From Candidatus Woesearchaeota archaeon (GTDB lineage: Archaea; Nanobdellota; Nanobdellia; Woesearchaeales; ARS49): a stretch of DNA of 64,000 nucleotides. The position numbers and the translations under genes are program-made. Below are positions 1 through 9,019 of this stretch, in pieces. The stretch spans positions 186,001 to 250,000 of the forward strand of contig JAHWHZ010000002.1 of assembly GCA_019322895.1 (NCBI GenBank). The letters are read 5' to 3'. Numbering within the stretch: the stretch's first letter is position 1; every line of letters begins with the position of its first letter. A model generated the notes under the pieces. It was not told the DNA's origin, made no database searches, and saw only the letters and a program-made list of their open reading frames with translations.

Positions 1-296
1 TTGATGTGTTTTGCATTTTTGCAGGACTCAATAGGAAATGTAATCATCCAGGGCTTTAGTTTTATGAATTCATCAACATACTTATCAACATTTTTGACCA
101 TCAATTGAATTTCCAGCTTAAGTTTTGTCTTTACGCCTTTAAGGCTTTTATATCCTATTGTTCGGTTCTTTGCAAACTTGCCGTCAATGATGTCTATCTG
201 TGCTCTTGAGAAATAAGGCGCAGCTCTCCTTAAGCGGTTCATCAAGTCTTTTTTTGTCTTTACAAGAACAGCAGGAACAATATGATTCTTAACCAT
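1..296 (-). CDS. ribulose-phosphate 3-epimerase-like protein, N-terminal part
   Basis: The reading frame starts at ATG 296 and runs off the left edge with no stop (98 codons visible). The visible protein has the opening of the RPE TIM barrel: a short beta strand, then IDIIDGKFAKNRTIG, matching the family's HIDVMDGxFVPNxTxG metal-site segment, then a strand with LEIQLMV corresponding to DxHLMV. RPE interconverts ribulose-5-P and xylulose-5-P. The start overlaps the last 8 bases of the upstream RpiB gene, so both are probably translated from one message with the aldolase before them. The His of HIDVMDG is Gln here (AQIDIIDG) and the Asp/His of DxHLMV are altered (EIQLMV), so substrate or metal use may differ; RPE-like fold is more certain than RPE activity. 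Confidence 0.7.
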   Translation of the reverse strand, partial: MVKNHIVPAVLVKTKKDLMNRLRRAAPYFSRAQIDIIDGKFAKNRTIGYKSLKGVKTKLKLEIQLMVKNVDKYVDEFIKLKPWMITFPIESCKNAKHI

Positions 297-768
297 GTTT
301 TTCAATGCTTGCTATCTTTTTTAGCCTTCTGACATGTCTTGGTTCAAAAGTAAAATCTGTTTCCAGCCAGGTCTTCACTATTTTTTCAGCTTTTTTCGGA
401 CTCAGTGCTAATTGCTTGCTTTTCTTTTTCATCTGTCCGCCAGAAAGGCACAATACATTGGCATTATTATGCTGCCTGCTTAATCTTGCGTTTTCCAAGG
501 TCCAGACAGGAACTGCTCTGATTCCTCTCACTTTATTTGCTGCAATACAAATGCCTTCTGCACTTCCGCAGAACAAGATTCCTTTTGCATCTCCTTTTGA
601 AGCAGCAACTGCCTTTGCAACCTTGTAGGCATAATCTGGATAATCATCTGTCATTACCAGTTTAGTGTTTCCCTTGTCAACAACCTGATATTTCAGCTTT
701 TTCAAATATGTCTTGATGTGCTGTTTCAGCTTGAATCCCGCATGGTCAGCTCCAAGATAGACTTTCAT
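289..768 (-). CDS. rpiB: ribose-5-phosphate isomerase B
   Basis: This 159-residue protein has the RpiB/LacAB family length and motifs: GADHAGFKLK at the N-terminus, DYPDYA, the loop with the catalytic Cys (FCGSAEG, about residue 67), IAANKVRGIRA, and ARLSRQHNNANVLCL. RpiB interconverts ribose-5-P and ribulose-5-P. The Cys loop normally reads CGTGIG/CGSGIG; here it is CGSAEG, a small departure next to the active site. It lies between an aldolase (4-base overlap) and an RPE-like gene (8-base overlap), so the three form one operon for pentose-phosphate interconversion. Confidence 0.9.
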   Translation of the reverse strand: MKVYLGADHAGFKLKQHIKTYLKKLKYQVVDKGNTKLVMTDDYPDYAYKVAKAVAASKGDAKGILFCGSAEGICIAANKVRGIRAVPVWTLENARLSRQHNNANVLCLSGGQMKKKSKQLALSPKKAEKIVKTWLETDFTFEPRHVRRLKKIASIEKHG

Positions 769-1595
769 TGCATTATCCTCAACAATGTTTTGATGTTTTT
801 CACTCCTTTTGTATTTAACCAGTGTTTCTGCTTTTTAATACTTTTTATTTTTAATACATCCTGCCAGACAGCTCTTCCTGCCATGAAGCCAGAGCACCCG
901 CCTTTTTTTGCAATCTTTAATTGTTTTGCAAAAACATCAAAAGGAATGCCTGCTGTCAACAGCACCCATGGCTGTCTTATGCTTTTTGTTATCTTTTTGC
1001 AGGTCTTCAGGTTTCCAGGATACTGTATTTTCAGTACAGCTGCATTGTATTTCTTTTTTGTAAATTCTTTTGCAGATTTTAATACAAGTCTTGGAAGTTT
1101 CTTTTTGAAATCCTTGCCTAAAGGATAAACAACAAATTCTAATAAATAGGGGATGTTATATTTTTTGCAGTCTTTGCCAATCTTTTCTGCAATCTTCTCT
1201 TGATGGTTCCTGATATTCTTCGGAGCCTCTGGATTATAGAAAATATTAATCTTTATTGCATCTGCGCCTTTTTGTATTGCTTTTTTTACATTCCAGTTTG
1301 GCTGCAATTGTGTTTTCCTTCCTGTAGGATGCTCAACATAACCGCTTTTTTCCACGCAAAACAACAATGCCCTTGGAACCAGTTTAGCTATTGATAAACT
1401 ATAGATAGGATCCAACAGAATAGCGCTTGGATATTTTCCCACTGTCTGGATGATTTTCTTTTTTAATTCTGTGACCTGCTTTTTTGTGGCTTTTTTTCCT
1501 AAAGTCTCAGAATACGCTCTTACAAAGCTTCCTCTCTGGTCCAAAGCAAGCATTGTAAATTTTCCTTGATTGTTCTGAAGCTTTTTGAGATTCAT
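765..1595 (-). CDS. class I aldolase of the LacD/YihT family
   Basis: The 276-residue protein resembles tagatose-1,6-bisphosphate / sulfofructose-phosphate class I aldolases. Visible family segments are LALDQRGSF near residue 17, ILLDPIY near 59, a KINIFYNP strand, LKIQYPG near 188 (position of the Schiff-base Lys) and the C-terminal phosphate loop GFMAGRAVWQD. Class I enzymes of this family split ketohexose phosphates into two trioses without metal. An AGAGGAG ribosome site lies just before the ATG, with a TATA-like run at 1629-1642. It is first gene of an operon with rpiB and an RPE-like gene. The exact substrate cannot be read from the sequence; deoxyribose-phosphate or fructose-bisphosphate aldolase activity is possible. 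Confidence 0.75.
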   Translation of the reverse strand: MNLKKLQNNQGKFTMLALDQRGSFVRAYSETLGKKATKKQVTELKKKIIQTVGKYPSAILLDPIYSLSIAKLVPRALLFCVEKSGYVEHPTGRKTQLQPNWNVKKAIQKGADAIKINIFYNPEAPKNIRNHQEKIAEKIGKDCKKYNIPYLLEFVVYPLGKDFKKKLPRLVLKSAKEFTKKKYNAAVLKIQYPGNLKTCKKITKSIRQPWVLLTAGIPFDVFAKQLKIAKKGGCSGFMAGRAVWQDVLKIKSIKKQKHWLNTKGVKNIKTLLRIMQ

Positions 1596-1708
1596 GGTCT
1601 CCTCTTTTTATTGGATTTAAGAATAGCTATTATATAAATATAGCGCAGAAGCAGAATCTTTTTAAATTATGCCGAGTTATTAAGAGTAAATTCGGGGGGG
1701 AGATACAA

Positions 1709-2215
1709 ATGAGTGAAGGAGAAAGAAAGATTTCATTTATGGGATTTTACGGAGCAGAAATAAACACAGAACTGGATGCAATCCACGAAGCATATAATTC
1801 TGAAGACCTGAGCTATGTTGCAAGAAGAGGGTTTGCAGTAAATGCAGCAGATAGACTACTTCCAGATGTGCAGTTCCCATTTATTACAATATCTGGAGAT
1901 AGAACAGCCATTCGTGTGCGGAATCAAATGAAAGATGTTTTTCGCGGGGTACAATTGCATCTGAGTGAGACAGAGAGCCAATATGCAGAGATTACGCTTG
2001 CACAACCAAACGATGTTGTTGATGCAATCATAAGATACGCAGATGACGCTGAACTCGCACCATATTCCGGCTTAGTTCACACAGGACCTATGCCAGTATA
2101 TGCAATGTGCATGAAAGATGAACAACTACGCCCAATAGTTTCAGAATTAGAGAAACGAATGACTGCAATCAGGGAAGAAGAAAAAAAATTAGCAGAAGAA
2201 CCAATAGGACCATAA
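1709..2215 (+). CDS. hypothetical 168-residue protein
   Basis: I do not recognise this protein. It is soluble, acidic, without signal peptide or membrane segment, and ends in a charged helix (about residues 138-165) rich in Glu and Lys. The start is supported by a purine-rich ribosome site (GGGGGGAG at 1695-1702) and a TATA-like TTTTTAAATT near 1658. It is convergent with the PfkB kinase gene, whose stop lies one base beyond this stop. It shows normal codon use and is very probably a real gene. Confidence 0.7.
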   Translation: MSEGERKISFMGFYGAEINTELDAIHEAYNSEDLSYVARRGFAVNAADRLLPDVQFPFITISGDRTAIRVRNQMKDVFRGVQLHLSETESQYAEITLAQPNDVVDAIIRYADDAELAPYSGLVHTGPMPVYAMCMKDEQLRPIVSELEKRMTAIREEEKKLAEEPIGP

Positions 2216-3199
2216 TTATATTTTTTTCTTTATTACCTTACACAATTTCTTTGACTTACTTGCTTTCAAAGCCTGCTTTCTTGTCAACAGTCTTTCTTTT
2301 GCGCCGATGAATTGTATGACTGACTCTGCTTCTGCATAGCCGAGCTGTAATGCCCTTTCAATATCACAGTTGAGTATTATCCCTGCAAGAACTCCTGAAG
2401 CAAAACTGTCTCCTGCACCTGTTGTCTCAACAATCTTTTGCTTGCTGATGCGCAAAGTGTATTTATTGATTCCATTGTAGGCATGCGCTCCTTTCTTACC
2501 TTCTGTGATGACAACCAAAGGAACATGTTTCTGCAATTTCTTCAATAAAACATCAACATTGCTTGTGCTCTTTGTAATTGCCTTTGCTTCCTCTTTATTG
2601 AGAACCAAAAGATGACAAGCAGAAATAATCTTATTTAATTTCTTCAAGCCCATCTTTGCAACATACAAGCTTGGATTAAAAGCAACAGGAATTCCTTTTT
2701 TCTTGGCATAATCTGCAATCTTTTCTGCAGTCTTGAAGCTCTCGCCGAGCATAGAGCCCATGTAAATCCATTTTGTCTTTAATTTGCTGAACTTGACATC
2801 AGATTTTTTTAATTTATCATTTATTCCCTTGTAAGCCAGAATAGTCCTATCTTTCTCTATTCCTATCAGAATAACTGAAAAGCCTGTGCTCCCGCCTTTC
2901 TGTATACTTCCCAAGAATTTAACTTTCTCTTTCTTCATCTGGTCAAGAACTAACCTGGAATTCATGTCAGTCCCGATCTTGCCGATCCAGCCAGTCTTAA
3001 GGCCTAACCTTGAGAAAGCAACCGCAGTATTAGTGCCCCCTCCACCTGTATCCATGTGCATATAATCAACCAATATCTTTGCACCCACAGGAAAACAGAT
3101 CTCTTCCTTCTTCTTGTGCTTCAAGAACTCAATGCTCTTTGATTTAGAAGAAATAAAGACATCAATACTCGCGCTTCCTACAGTTATAACATCAAACAT
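2216..3199 (-). CDS. PfkB-family carbohydrate kinase
   Basis: This is a ribokinase-type sugar kinase: GSASIDVF at the N-terminus, the PfkB signature 1 region GGGGTNTAVAFSRLG with GKIGTD, and signature 2 ETTGAGDSFASGVLAG carrying the catalytic Asp and anion hole. An upstream in-frame ATG exists at 3220, but ATG 3199 is preferred because it falls one base after the stop of the CBS gene and the protein then begins MFDVITVGS, typical for the family (327 residues). It is transcribed after the CBS-domain gene. The substrate is unknown; nearby sugar-phosphate genes suggest a nucleoside or a hexose/pentose phosphate. Confidence 0.85.
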   Translation of the reverse strand: MFDVITVGSASIDVFISSKSKSIEFLKHKKKEEICFPVGAKILVDYMHMDTGGGGTNTAVAFSRLGLKTGWIGKIGTDMNSRLVLDQMKKEKVKFLGSIQKGGSTGFSVILIGIEKDRTILAYKGINDKLKKSDVKFSKLKTKWIYMGSMLGESFKTAEKIADYAKKKGIPVAFNPSLYVAKMGLKKLNKIISACHLLVLNKEEAKAITKSTSNVDVLLKKLQKHVPLVVITEGKKGAHAYNGINKYTLRISKQKIVETTGAGDSFASGVLAGIILNCDIERALQLGYAEAESVIQFIGAKERLLTRKQALKASKSKKLCKVIKKKI

Positions 3200-3200
3200 T

Positions 3201-4055
3201 TTATTCTCTTGAATAATCAAGCATTATGTCCTGCACAGTCAATATGCCTGCAGGCTTTTCATTGTCCACAAGAACAATGCTGCTCACATTGTCCTTGACA
3301 AGCATGTTAAGAACTTCTGTGACAGTTGAGTGCGCATCTGCACAGTGGACCATTGGATAAGGAGTCATTATGTTCTTGACAGGCTGTTTCAGCAAATTTT
3401 GTTTCTCATCAGCACTGCCGATCAAATCTCCCCAGTTATCATGGCTCCTGTCTGAAGAAATCCTGCGGCTTGTTGCAGGCCACCTATGGAATCTTTTCAA
3501 GACATCAAACTCTGTAACAATGCCTGCAATCTTGCCAAACCTGTCAACAACAGGAAGCCTGTCAACATGCTCCCTATTCATTGTCTTTATTGCATCTGCA
3601 GTAGTGCTTTTCATGTTTATCGTAACTGTGTGAATGGATGCAATCTCTGTGACAGGAACACCCTTGTAAGCTGACTTGATTGCCTTCATCACATCATTTG
3701 CAGTCACAACACCTATTAATTCATTTTTTTCAAGCACAGGCAAAGCTCTTGTGTCTGCAGTCGCAAAAAGCCTGCAAATCTCAGTCAAATCTGTAGAAGG
3801 CTTCAGCTTAGGAACATAGAATGGAGTCTTTCTCTTTGATGCTTTTTTTGTAAGATTCTTAAGCTTTGTCTTTGCAGCATCAATCCTTGAAGTCAAGAGC
3901 CATTTCCTTCCAGTCATGCCCTTGTACTTCTTGCCGTCAAAAACAACTGCAAAAGTCTGCTTTTTCAAACGCAATTTTCCGAATAATTCTGAGACAGTAT
4001 TATTAAGGTCAACCTTGACAAAATTAGTTTTCATAAGATCTTTGGCAGTAACCAT
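3201..4055 (-). CDS. four-CBS-domain protein
   Basis: The protein (284 residues) is built of four CBS motifs arranged as two Bateman pairs: about residues 1-55, 78-130, 135-190 and 225-284, each ending in the typical G(I/V)VT..D(V/I) pattern (for example LIGVVTANDVMKAI and KIAGIVTEFDVLKRF). Such proteins bind adenine nucleotides or other ligands and act as sensors. The annotated start is the ATG at 4055, preceded by AGGTGATATCA, a perfect match to the 16S 3' end; an in-frame ATG at 4064 lies inside that site. It is co-transcribed with the PfkB kinase and divergent from the Ca ATPase. Confidence 0.85.
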   Translation of the reverse strand: MVTAKDLMKTNFVKVDLNNTVSELFGKLRLKKQTFAVVFDGKKYKGMTGRKWLLTSRIDAAKTKLKNLTKKASKRKTPFYVPKLKPSTDLTEICRLFATADTRALPVLEKNELIGVVTANDVMKAIKSAYKGVPVTEIASIHTVTINMKSTTADAIKTMNREHVDRLPVVDRFGKIAGIVTEFDVLKRFHRWPATSRRISSDRSHDNWGDLIGSADEKQNLLKQPVKNIMTPYPMVHCADAHSTVTEVLNMLVKDNVSSIVLVDNEKPAGILTVQDIMLDYSRE

Positions 4056-4117
4056 TGATATCACCTTTTTCTGAGATTATATTATACCTCAATTTAAATC
4101 TTTCTATCGCCAATACA

Positions 4118-4127
4118 TTTATATATT
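4118..4127 (+). promoter_or_regulatory. TATA box of the P-type ATPase gene
   Basis: TTTATATATT lies about 25 bases before ATG 4149. That distance equals the usual archaeal TATA-to-start-of-transcription spacing, so the message is probably leaderless. No ribosome site precedes the ATG, which fits. The same arrangement recurs at hypA, the GGR-family gene, tsaD and others in the window. Confidence 0.55.
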
Positions 4128-4148
4128 TGTTTGTTCAAAATAGTCCAT

Positions 4149-6761
4149 ATGGGGACTTATTATCTGAAACCTGAAAAAGAGGTATTTGCAGAATTATACA
4201 CTTCTGAAAAAGGGCTTTCACAGGCAGAGGCAGAAACAAGACTGAAGAAATTCGGGCCGAACACGATAGAAGAGGCTGCAAGAATACATCCCCTACAGAT
4301 ATTTGCAAGCCAGTTCAAGAGCCCGCTGGTATGGATTCTATTATTGGCAATGGTTGTCTCTATTGTATTGAAAGAATTTACAGATGTCTATATAATAGCA
4401 GCAATAGTTTTATTGAACGCAATACTTGGGTTCATACAAGAATTCAAGGCAGAAGAGGCAATAGCTGCCCTGCAAAAACTAATCTCACTAAAAGCAATCG
4501 TGATAAGAAGCGGGATGCAGAAAGAGATCAATGCATCACAGCTTGTTCCAGGAGACATACTCATCCTTCACACAGGAGAAAAAGTGCCTGCAGATGCAAG
4601 AATAATAGACTCAATCAACCTTGAGACACAGGAAGCAGCACTCACAGGAGAATCAGTGCCAGTAAAAAAGCTGACAACAACCTTCAAGAAAGTCCTGGCA
4701 GTTGCAGACAGGGCAAACATGGTCTTCAACAGCACAATCATAACAAAAGGAAGAGGACGGGCAATCGTTACTGAGACAGGAATGAACACAGAGATAGGAA
4801 AGATAGCAAAACTAATCAAAGAAGCAAAGCCAGAACCAACTCCTTTGCAGAAAAAGCTAGCGCACTTAAGCGGATTCTTAGGAATAGCAGTCATAGCAAT
4901 CGCGTTAATAGTATTTGGCGCAGGAGTGTTGTATGGAAACCAGATGTTCGCCATGTTCCTTGCAGCAGTGGCTCTCGCAGTTGCAGCAATACCAGAAGGG
5001 CTGCCTGCAGTTGTCACAGTATCCTTAGCAATGGGCGTGAAAAAGATGGCAAGACACAATGCTCTTGTAAGAAAACTGCCAAGCGTAGAAACTTTGGGGG
5101 CATGTACAGTCATCTGCTCAGATAAGACAGGAACATTAACACATAACCAGATGACTGTAAAAAAGATATATGCAAATGACGAGATAATAGAAGTTGCAGG
5201 CTCTGGCTATGACCCTTCAGGAAGATTCAGCAGGAACCCTGACAAGTTCAAGCAGTTGCTGCTGGCAGGCATACTCAACAATGACGCAAAACTAAGAAAA
5301 GAGAACGAGACCTGGGAGATAATAGGAGACCCCACAGAAGCAGCAGTATTGGTAAGCGCAAGAAAAGCAAAACTAGATGTTGACAATATCCAGGTAAGGT
5401 GCAAAAGAATAAGCGAGATAGAATTCAGCTCAGAAAGAAAACGAATGACCACAGTGAACAAGGTAGGGACAAAAAAGATTGCATATACAAAAGGCGCTCC
5501 AGAGATTGTCCTTGCATTATGCAACAGAATGCTGGTTGACGGCAGGGTGATACGGCTCTCAAAGACACAAAAAGAAAAGATTCTTGCGACAAACGAAAAA
5601 TTCGCAAACAATGCACTCCGGGTGCTGGGCTTTGCATACAAGGAAGTTGATGACAAGATATCAACAAAAGATGTTGAGCACAACATGATATTCCTCGGCC
5701 TGCAGGCAATGATAGACCCTCCAAGGCCTGAAGTGAAAGACGCGATAAGAAAATGCGAGACAGCAGGCATAAAAGTCGTCATGATAACCGGAGACCACAA
5801 GGCAACTGCAATGGCAATTGCCAAAGAGCTTGGAATGAAAGGCAAGGCAATCACAGGAATAGACCTTGACAGGCTGGAAAACTTTGAAGACATAGTGGAA
5901 GATATCGTCGTCTATGCAAGAGTCAACCCAAAACACAAACTGAAAATCATAGAAGCCCTCAAGAAAAAAGGCCACATTGTTGCAATGACAGGAGACGGGG
6001 TGAATGATGCTCCTGCCCTGAAAAAAGCAGACCTGGGCATTGCAATGGGCATCACAGGAACAGATGTTGCAAAAGAAGCAAGTGACATGATACTTGCTGA
6101 TGACAATTTCGCATCAATCGTCAATGCAGTTGAAGAAGGAAGAACCATCTTTGACAATATAAAGAAATTTGTTGAATACTTATTATCAAGCAACATGGGA
6201 GAGGTATTGACAATATTTGTAGGAATATTATTAAGAATGCCGCTTCCGCTAGTTGCAATACAGATATTATGGATCAATCTTGTGACAGATGGAGCTCCTG
6301 CACTTGCATTAAGCGCAGAGCCTCCAGAGCCAAGGATAATGAAAAAGCCGCCGAGAAAAGTTGAAGAAAAGATAGTGAACAAAAGAAGAGGCATAATGAT
6401 ATTCCTGGTAGGCATACTAATGATGCTCGGAACATTAGGAGTTTTCCAATGGTATAATCCAGAAACAAACCTTGTTTATGCGCACACAATGGCTTTCACA
6501 ACACTCATGATGTTCCAGATGTTCAACGTAATAAACATGCGCTCAGAAGATTATTCCATATTTGGCCTGAAGATAAACAAATGGCTTGTAGGAGCGATAA
6601 TATTATCTATTGCACTGCAGGTCCTGGTTGTCCACCTGCCATTCTTTAACCCGATATTCCACACAGTGTCGTTAAAAGCAGTGGACTGGCTGATTGCAAT
6701 AGCAATAAGCGCATCTGTATTAGTGTTTGGAGAGGTCGTGAAGCTGTTCAGGAAAGTATAA
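4149..6761 (+). CDS. P-type cation (Ca2+) ATPase, P2A type
   Basis: This 870-residue membrane pump has the complete P-type ATPase order: N-terminal cation-ATPase domain, LTGESVPV (actuator), AIPEGLPAVVTVSLAMG in membrane helix 4 (Ca site I residues), CSDKTGTLT with the phosphorylated Asp near residue 324, a KGAPE nucleotide-domain motif, MITGDH, and GDGVNDAPALKKADLGIAMG. Helix 6 carries NLVTDGAPALAL, consistent with Ca or Mn transport. Ten membrane helices are expected. A TTG-initiated extension from 4131 is possible, but ATG 4149 fits the TATA spacing. The next gene starts one base after the stop and encodes a Na/Ca exchanger, so the pair looks like a calcium-export operon. Confidence 0.93.
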   Translation: MGTYYLKPEKEVFAELYTSEKGLSQAEAETRLKKFGPNTIEEAARIHPLQIFASQFKSPLVWILLLAMVVSIVLKEFTDVYIIAAIVLLNAILGFIQEFKAEEAIAALQKLISLKAIVIRSGMQKEINASQLVPGDILILHTGEKVPADARIIDSINLETQEAALTGESVPVKKLTTTFKKVLAVADRANMVFNSTIITKGRGRAIVTETGMNTEIGKIAKLIKEAKPEPTPLQKKLAHLSGFLGIAVIAIALIVFGAGVLYGNQMFAMFLAAVALAVAAIPEGLPAVVTVSLAMGVKKMARHNALVRKLPSVETLGACTVICSDKTGTLTHNQMTVKKIYANDEIIEVAGSGYDPSGRFSRNPDKFKQLLLAGILNNDAKLRKENETWEIIGDPTEAAVLVSARKAKLDVDNIQVRCKRISEIEFSSERKRMTTVNKVGTKKIAYTKGAPEIVLALCNRMLVDGRVIRLSKTQKEKILATNEKFANNALRVLGFAYKEVDDKISTKDVEHNMIFLGLQAMIDPPRPEVKDAIRKCETAGIKVVMITGDHKATAMAIAKELGMKGKAITGIDLDRLENFEDIVEDIVVYARVNPKHKLKIIEALKKKGHIVAMTGDGVNDAPALKKADLGIAMGITGTDVAKEASDMILADDNFASIVNAVEEGRTIFDNIKKFVEYLLSSNMGEVLTIFVGILLRMPLPLVAIQILWINLVTDGAPALALSAEPPEPRIMKKPPRKVEEKIVNKRRGIMIFLVGILMMLGTLGVFQWYNPETNLVYAHTMAFTTLMMFQMFNVINMRSEDYSIFGLKINKWLVGAIILSIALQVLVVHLPFFNPIFHTVSLKAVDWLIAIAISASVLVFGEVVKLFRKV

Positions 6762-6762
6762 A

Positions 6763-7740
6763 ATGATATGGGAACTAGGCCAGCAATTTGCACAAGCGAA
6801 TCCAATCATATTTTACAGCATTGCATGCGTCTTGAGCCTTGTGATTGTCCTCAAAGCATCTGACCTGGCAATCTTCGGCATATCAAACTATGCAAAAAAG
6901 CTGGGCATATCAAATTACTTGATTGGTTTCTTAGTTGTTGCTGTGGGAACTTCACTTCCAGAGCTTGTTGCAGCAGTGACCGGAGCAATTGCAAGACAGA
7001 CTGACATGGTGTTTGGAACAATAATCGGCTCTAACATCAGTGATTTGACATTGGTTTTAGGAATAATGGTCATTGCAGGAGGGACAATAAAAATAGAACA
7101 CCCGATTGTGGGCAAGACCTTCTTCAGGACACTTATTCTTGTTACACTTCCTTTGTTATTGGTACTTGATGGAGTTATTTCACGGCCTGACGGAGTTATT
7201 CTAGTGTGCGGCTTCATTGCATATGTCGCAAGCCTTTGGATAAAAGAAGGAAAGCTTGGCAAGATGAAAAAAGTCAAGCTGAAGCATCTTTGGAGAGATG
7301 GCCTGATATTTGCAGGCGCTATTGTCGCCTTATTGATAGGCGCGCGGTTATTGATTTATTCTGCATCACAGATAGCTGCAATTGCAGGAATATCACCGTA
7401 TGTTATTGGTCTGACATTAATTGCCTTAGGCACTTCATTGCCAGAAGTACTTGTTGAAGTGAAATCAATACTGAAAGGAATAAGCGCATTAGCTTTTGGA
7501 GATTTGATTGGCTCAATCATAGCAAATTCAACATTAGTCTTAGGAATTGTTGCAATAATAAATCCTATAATCATAAACCCAATAATAATAAATCCATGGG
7601 CAGTTGTATTTGCCTCTGCATTCATGATAGGAACAGTTTTATTAGGCCTTTACTTCATGACAAAGAAGACAATAACATGGAAACATGGAGTATTGTTGAT
7701 AGGAATATATGCAATATTCTTTGCAATACAGTTTTTCTAA
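6763..7740 (+). CDS. sodium/calcium exchanger family (CaCA, YrbG-like) antiporter
   Basis: The 325-residue membrane protein has the two inverted alpha repeats of the CaCA superfamily: VAVGTSLPELVAAVTGAI with GTIIGSNISDLTLVLG in the first half, and IALGTSLPEVLVEVKSIL with GDLIGSIIANSTLVLG in the second. The conserved Glu of each SLPE and the Asn of SN/AN line the ion path. About ten helices are predicted. It directly follows the Ca ATPase (1-base gap), indicating coordinated cation efflux. A short internal Ile/Asn/Pro repeat (NPIIINPIIINP, about residues 267-278) sits in a loop or helix and is a local duplication. Confidence 0.92.
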   Translation: MIWELGQQFAQANPIIFYSIACVLSLVIVLKASDLAIFGISNYAKKLGISNYLIGFLVVAVGTSLPELVAAVTGAIARQTDMVFGTIIGSNISDLTLVLGIMVIAGGTIKIEHPIVGKTFFRTLILVTLPLLLVLDGVISRPDGVILVCGFIAYVASLWIKEGKLGKMKKVKLKHLWRDGLIFAGAIVALLIGARLLIYSASQIAAIAGISPYVIGLTLIALGTSLPEVLVEVKSILKGISALAFGDLIGSIIANSTLVLGIVAIINPIIINPIIINPWAVVFASAFMIGTVLLGLYFMTKKTITWKHGVLLIGIYAIFFAIQFF

Positions 7741-7743
7741 GAA

Positions 7744-8970
7744 TTATTTTGTAACTTTATTAGCATCATAACACGTCTTCATTGCCTTGAAAATAGGATT
7801 CATGAAGTCAAATAATCTTTTTGCATTATCTAAATCTATATTTTTATGCTCTAGGACACCGCCTTCTTTTGTCGGAGTGTACTTGATGCTTGCAGTAACT
7901 ATTTCGTTTTCATAGCCTTTTTTCTTTTCAATACAATGCGTTTTTCCGAATTTCTTTGTTATTGTTATTTCCTTGTTCGGGTATAGGACATACTTTGTTG
8001 GTGAAGAATTGCCATCGCGTTTTGTACGCATCAGCAGAGTATATTTTTCTCCTTTTTCTTCCTTATTAACCCTGAAAAGCACAATATCCTTCTCTCCCTC
8101 GCGCTTAGCAGCATATTCGCAAACAATATTTCCATACCAGTCTGGTTCTTTCATTTCTTTAATATTCTTAACAAATTGCTTCAAAAAGAACTTTCTTGAC
8201 TCAACACGCATTGGCCAGAATATTAAATCAAAAGTATCCCTGCTGTCTAGCGGTATTGTAAATATATATTTGCGATGAAGCTTGTTTGTTTCAATAATAT
8301 CTTCAAGCAGAGCATCATATTTCTTCAAGTCAATATCCTTGAAGACCTTGCTAAACTCAGCTCTTACTCTTCTTGAAAAATCAATCAATAGCACTGATTT
8401 AAGCTCTTTCTCATATGCTTCGCCAGGAGGCATGCGTTCTTGGCCATCAGGATGATAGTCTTTTTTGCACTTTTCAGGATGGTCTTTCCGCTGAGGCAGT
8501 GTGTAATCCCAGGGAATGTTCTTGCCGTCAAGACCTATCCAAGAAGCATCTTCAAAGCCATCTTTCTTGTCATGATTACTCAAGACAATCAATCTTTTGT
8601 CTGTGCGCAGGATTGCAGTGATGCCTGCTGCATGCTCTTTGAAAGTATAATCAACTCCGTCAATTGATGCGCGGGCATGCGCAACTCCATCATTTACCAC
8701 AATCACTCTCAGATCCTTTACTACAGTTGATTTATATTCAGAACTGACATGCTGCTCTAATTCCATGGCAACCTGCTCTTTCCATGGCTTTATTTTTTTA
8801 ACAACCTTTTTCTTTTCTTTTTCAGGCGGAAATTCCTGTGTAACCAATTCTTCCGTAGGTTTTGCAGGCTTTTTCGGCTTTTCTGGATCTTCTGCAATAA
8901 CTTTGCTTCCAGGACCGCCTAATAGAATAAACGCAAGTGCTGCTAATCCTAAATCTCTTAATCTTCCCAC
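7744..8970 (-). CDS. hypothetical exported protein
   Basis: I do not recognise this 408-residue protein. It begins with a plausible signal peptide (MGRLRD, then a hydrophobic core about residues 7-22, then A-E-D) followed by a Pro/Lys/Glu-rich linker to about residue 62 and a globular remainder of mixed strands and helices with few cysteines. It should act outside the membrane. It is convergent with the exchanger gene (stops 4 bases apart). There is no lipobox Cys, so it is probably released or held by other means. Confidence 0.7.
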   Translation of the reverse strand: MGRLRDLGLAALAFILLGGPGSKVIAEDPEKPKKPAKPTEELVTQEFPPEKEKKKVVKKIKPWKEQVAMELEQHVSSEYKSTVVKDLRVIVVNDGVAHARASIDGVDYTFKEHAAGITAILRTDKRLIVLSNHDKKDGFEDASWIGLDGKNIPWDYTLPQRKDHPEKCKKDYHPDGQERMPPGEAYEKELKSVLLIDFSRRVRAEFSKVFKDIDLKKYDALLEDIIETNKLHRKYIFTIPLDSRDTFDLIFWPMRVESRKFFLKQFVKNIKEMKEPDWYGNIVCEYAAKREGEKDIVLFRVNKEEKGEKYTLLMRTKRDGNSSPTKYVLYPNKEITITKKFGKTHCIEKKKGYENEIVTASIKYTPTKEGGVLEHKNIDLDNAKRLFDFMNPIFKAMKTCYDANKVTK

Positions 8971-9019
8971 CTATATTACCCCGGAGGATAGAAATAAGTC
9001 TTTATTTAAAAAAGTTGTG

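Noticed and set aside
4568..5893. Long minus-strand open frames opposite the Ca ATPase
   Set aside because: They mirror the coding strand of a clear P-type ATPase and have no start signals or family matches.
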